DNA from: Nitrospinaceae bacterium
Lineage (GTDB): Bacteria; Nitrospinota; Nitrospinia; Nitrospinales; VA-1
Direction of reading: 5' to 3'
DNA: 5,898 bases
NCBI GenBank assembly: GCA_029937635.1
Contig: JAPYPM010000151.1
Location: 1-5,898, forward strand
Shown here: in pieces, positions 5,105-5,898 of the stretch
Layout: the number at the start of each line of letters is the position of its first letter
How positions within the stretch are numbered: position 1 is the first letter of the stretch
The notes under the pieces: model-generated
What the model saw: the letters and a program-made list of their open reading frames with translations, nothing else
Database searches by the model: none
Told to the model about the DNA's origin: nothing
Position numbers and translations under genes: made by a program

Positions 5105-5898
5105 TTAGTAAGGATTCTGAGAAAAACCACCATCTACTGTAAAATTAGAAGCCGTAATCCAGTTTGACAAGTCAGAAGCTAGAAATAGAACTAGCCCTGT
5201 AACATCATCAGGAACTCCCATTCGTTTGAGTAGTAATGTTTGAGCGGAGGAAGTCTTCATTTCATCAACTATAGTCTGTAAGTCTTTTCCTGATTTTTCA
5301 GCAATATTTTTTGCTTCATCATCCCATGATTTTGACCAAACAGGCCCGGGAGAAACTGAGTTAACTAACACATTATCACTGGCAAGAGAACGCGCCAGTG
5401 AAATGGTTAAGTTGCACAACCCAGCCTTCACTGCGCTGTAATGAGGAAAAACATCTCCGGGGCGACTTGCTGCAACGGATGTTATATTGATAATTCTTGG
5501 CGACACAGACTGCCTTAAGGACGGGCTAAATAAGCGACACGCTCGCACAGCTGACATAAGATTAATATCAAATACTTCTTGCCAGTCTTCATCAGTAAGA
5601 TCGAAAAATCCTGCTAATTTTTGGATCGACCCTACATTGTTAATAAGAACATCAACTCCTCCCATTACGGAGATAGCTTTATTATGAAAGGTTTTGATAT
5701 CATCTGATTTAGAAAAATCTGCCGAATAAAAAAAATGCCCTGTCCCAGAAATCTCACTTTCGATGGCTCTAAGTCGTTCACTATTGCGTGCAGACCCGGC
5801 AACAATTGCTCCCATCTCACCAAAGGCCATAGCCAAACTTCTTCCTATACCTTCACTAACACCTGTAATGACTACTTTGCGATTTTTTAAATTTATAT
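5105..5898 (-). CDS. SDR-family NAD(P)-dependent oxidoreductase, 5'-truncated by window edge
   Basis: This is a classical short-chain dehydrogenase/reductase, a cytoplasmic NAD(P)-linked alcohol/ketone oxidoreductase of FabG or glucose-dehydrogenase style. The frame stays open to the right edge. The upstream codons encode N-L-K-N-R-K-V-V-I-T-G, so the true start is probably only a few residues outside, and the in-frame TTG at 5836 is not the start. Counting the first whole codon (5896-5894) as residue 1, the visible features are the cofactor loop TGVSEGIG (11-18), R37 in GSARN (suggests NADP preference), NNVG (86-89, in place of NNAG), and the catalytic tetrad N112, S140 (NITS), Y153 and K157 (YSAVK). 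PGPVWS and the terminal DGGFSQNPY complete the fold. About 263 residues are visible, near full length. The substrate cannot be told. It leads the visible minus-strand block, and any promoter lies outside the window. Confidence 0.9.
   Translation of the reverse strand, partial: INLKNRKVVITGVSEGIGRSLAMAFGEMGAIVAGSARNSERLRAIESEISGTGHFFYSADFSKSDDIKTFHNKAISVMGGVDVLINNVGSIQKLAGFFDLTDEDWQEVFDINLMSAVRACRLFSPSLRQSVSPRIINITSVAASRPGDVFPHYSAVKAGLCNLTISLARSLASDNVLVNSVSPGPVWSKSWDDEAKNIAEKSGKDLQTIVDEMKTSSAQTLLLKRMGVPDDVTGLVLFLASDLSNWITASNFTVDGGFSQNPY

Noticed and set aside
5487..5687. 66-codon plus-strand open frame opposite the SDR gene
   Set aside because: It is antisense to the conserved Rossmann-fold region and has no Shine-Dalgarno or family-like features.
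5834..5836. TTG as the start codon of the SDR gene
   Set aside because: The codons upstream encode the TGxxxGIG cofactor loop in frame up to the window edge, so the TTG is an internal leucine.

Overview
The window is A+T-rich bacterial DNA, roughly 40 % G+C by eye. It holds six protein-coding genes in two convergent blocks. The gene content is general metabolism: an aminotransferase, a MoeZ-type sulfur-carrier activating enzyme, an AlgC-type phosphohexomutase, a glyoxalase-fold protein and a short-chain dehydrogenase. The style fits a Gram-negative-like, possibly marine or uncultured, deltaproteobacterial-type lineage, but that is an impression. Nothing in the sequence fixes the taxon. No rRNA, tRNA, CRISPR array, transposase, integrase or phage gene is visible.

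Left block, plus strand. Bases 1-1068 are the 3' nine-tenths of a fold-type I PLP aminotransferase whose N-terminus lies off the left edge. A 306-base A+T-rich gap (1069-1374) has no gene, but it holds a perfect 9-bp DnaA-box match, an inverted repeat and a spaced pair of TGGACACC words. Next comes a complete MoeB/ThiF-rhodanese fusion (1375-2532) of the MoeZ/MOCS3/Uba4 type, which adenylates and sulfurates ubiquitin-like sulfur carriers. After a 161-base gap with a TTGACA promoter-like element and a direct repeat comes a 123-residue protein that I do not recognise (2694-3065). Its Shine-Dalgarno sequence lies in a small hairpin.

Right block, minus strand, read from the right edge leftward. 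A 5'-truncated SDR oxidoreductase (5898-5105) is followed after 62 bases by a phosphomannomutase/phosphoglucomutase (5042-3657). The mutase overlaps by 7 bases a glyoxalase-fold (VOC) protein (3663-3280). Shared strand, short gaps and the stop/start overlap suggest one transcript. The mutase begins with ATG followed by ten A residues and has no clear Shine-Dalgarno. Loss of a single A would create a stop at codon 5.

The two blocks meet at 3066-3279, a C-rich, G-poor stretch (plus strand) followed by inverted repeats and a perfect 12-bp palindrome. It probably ends transcription from one or both sides.

I see no clear new multi-gene system. The points most worth a second look are the unrecognised 123-residue protein, the A10 tract at the mutase start, and the DnaA-box match in the left intergenic gap.
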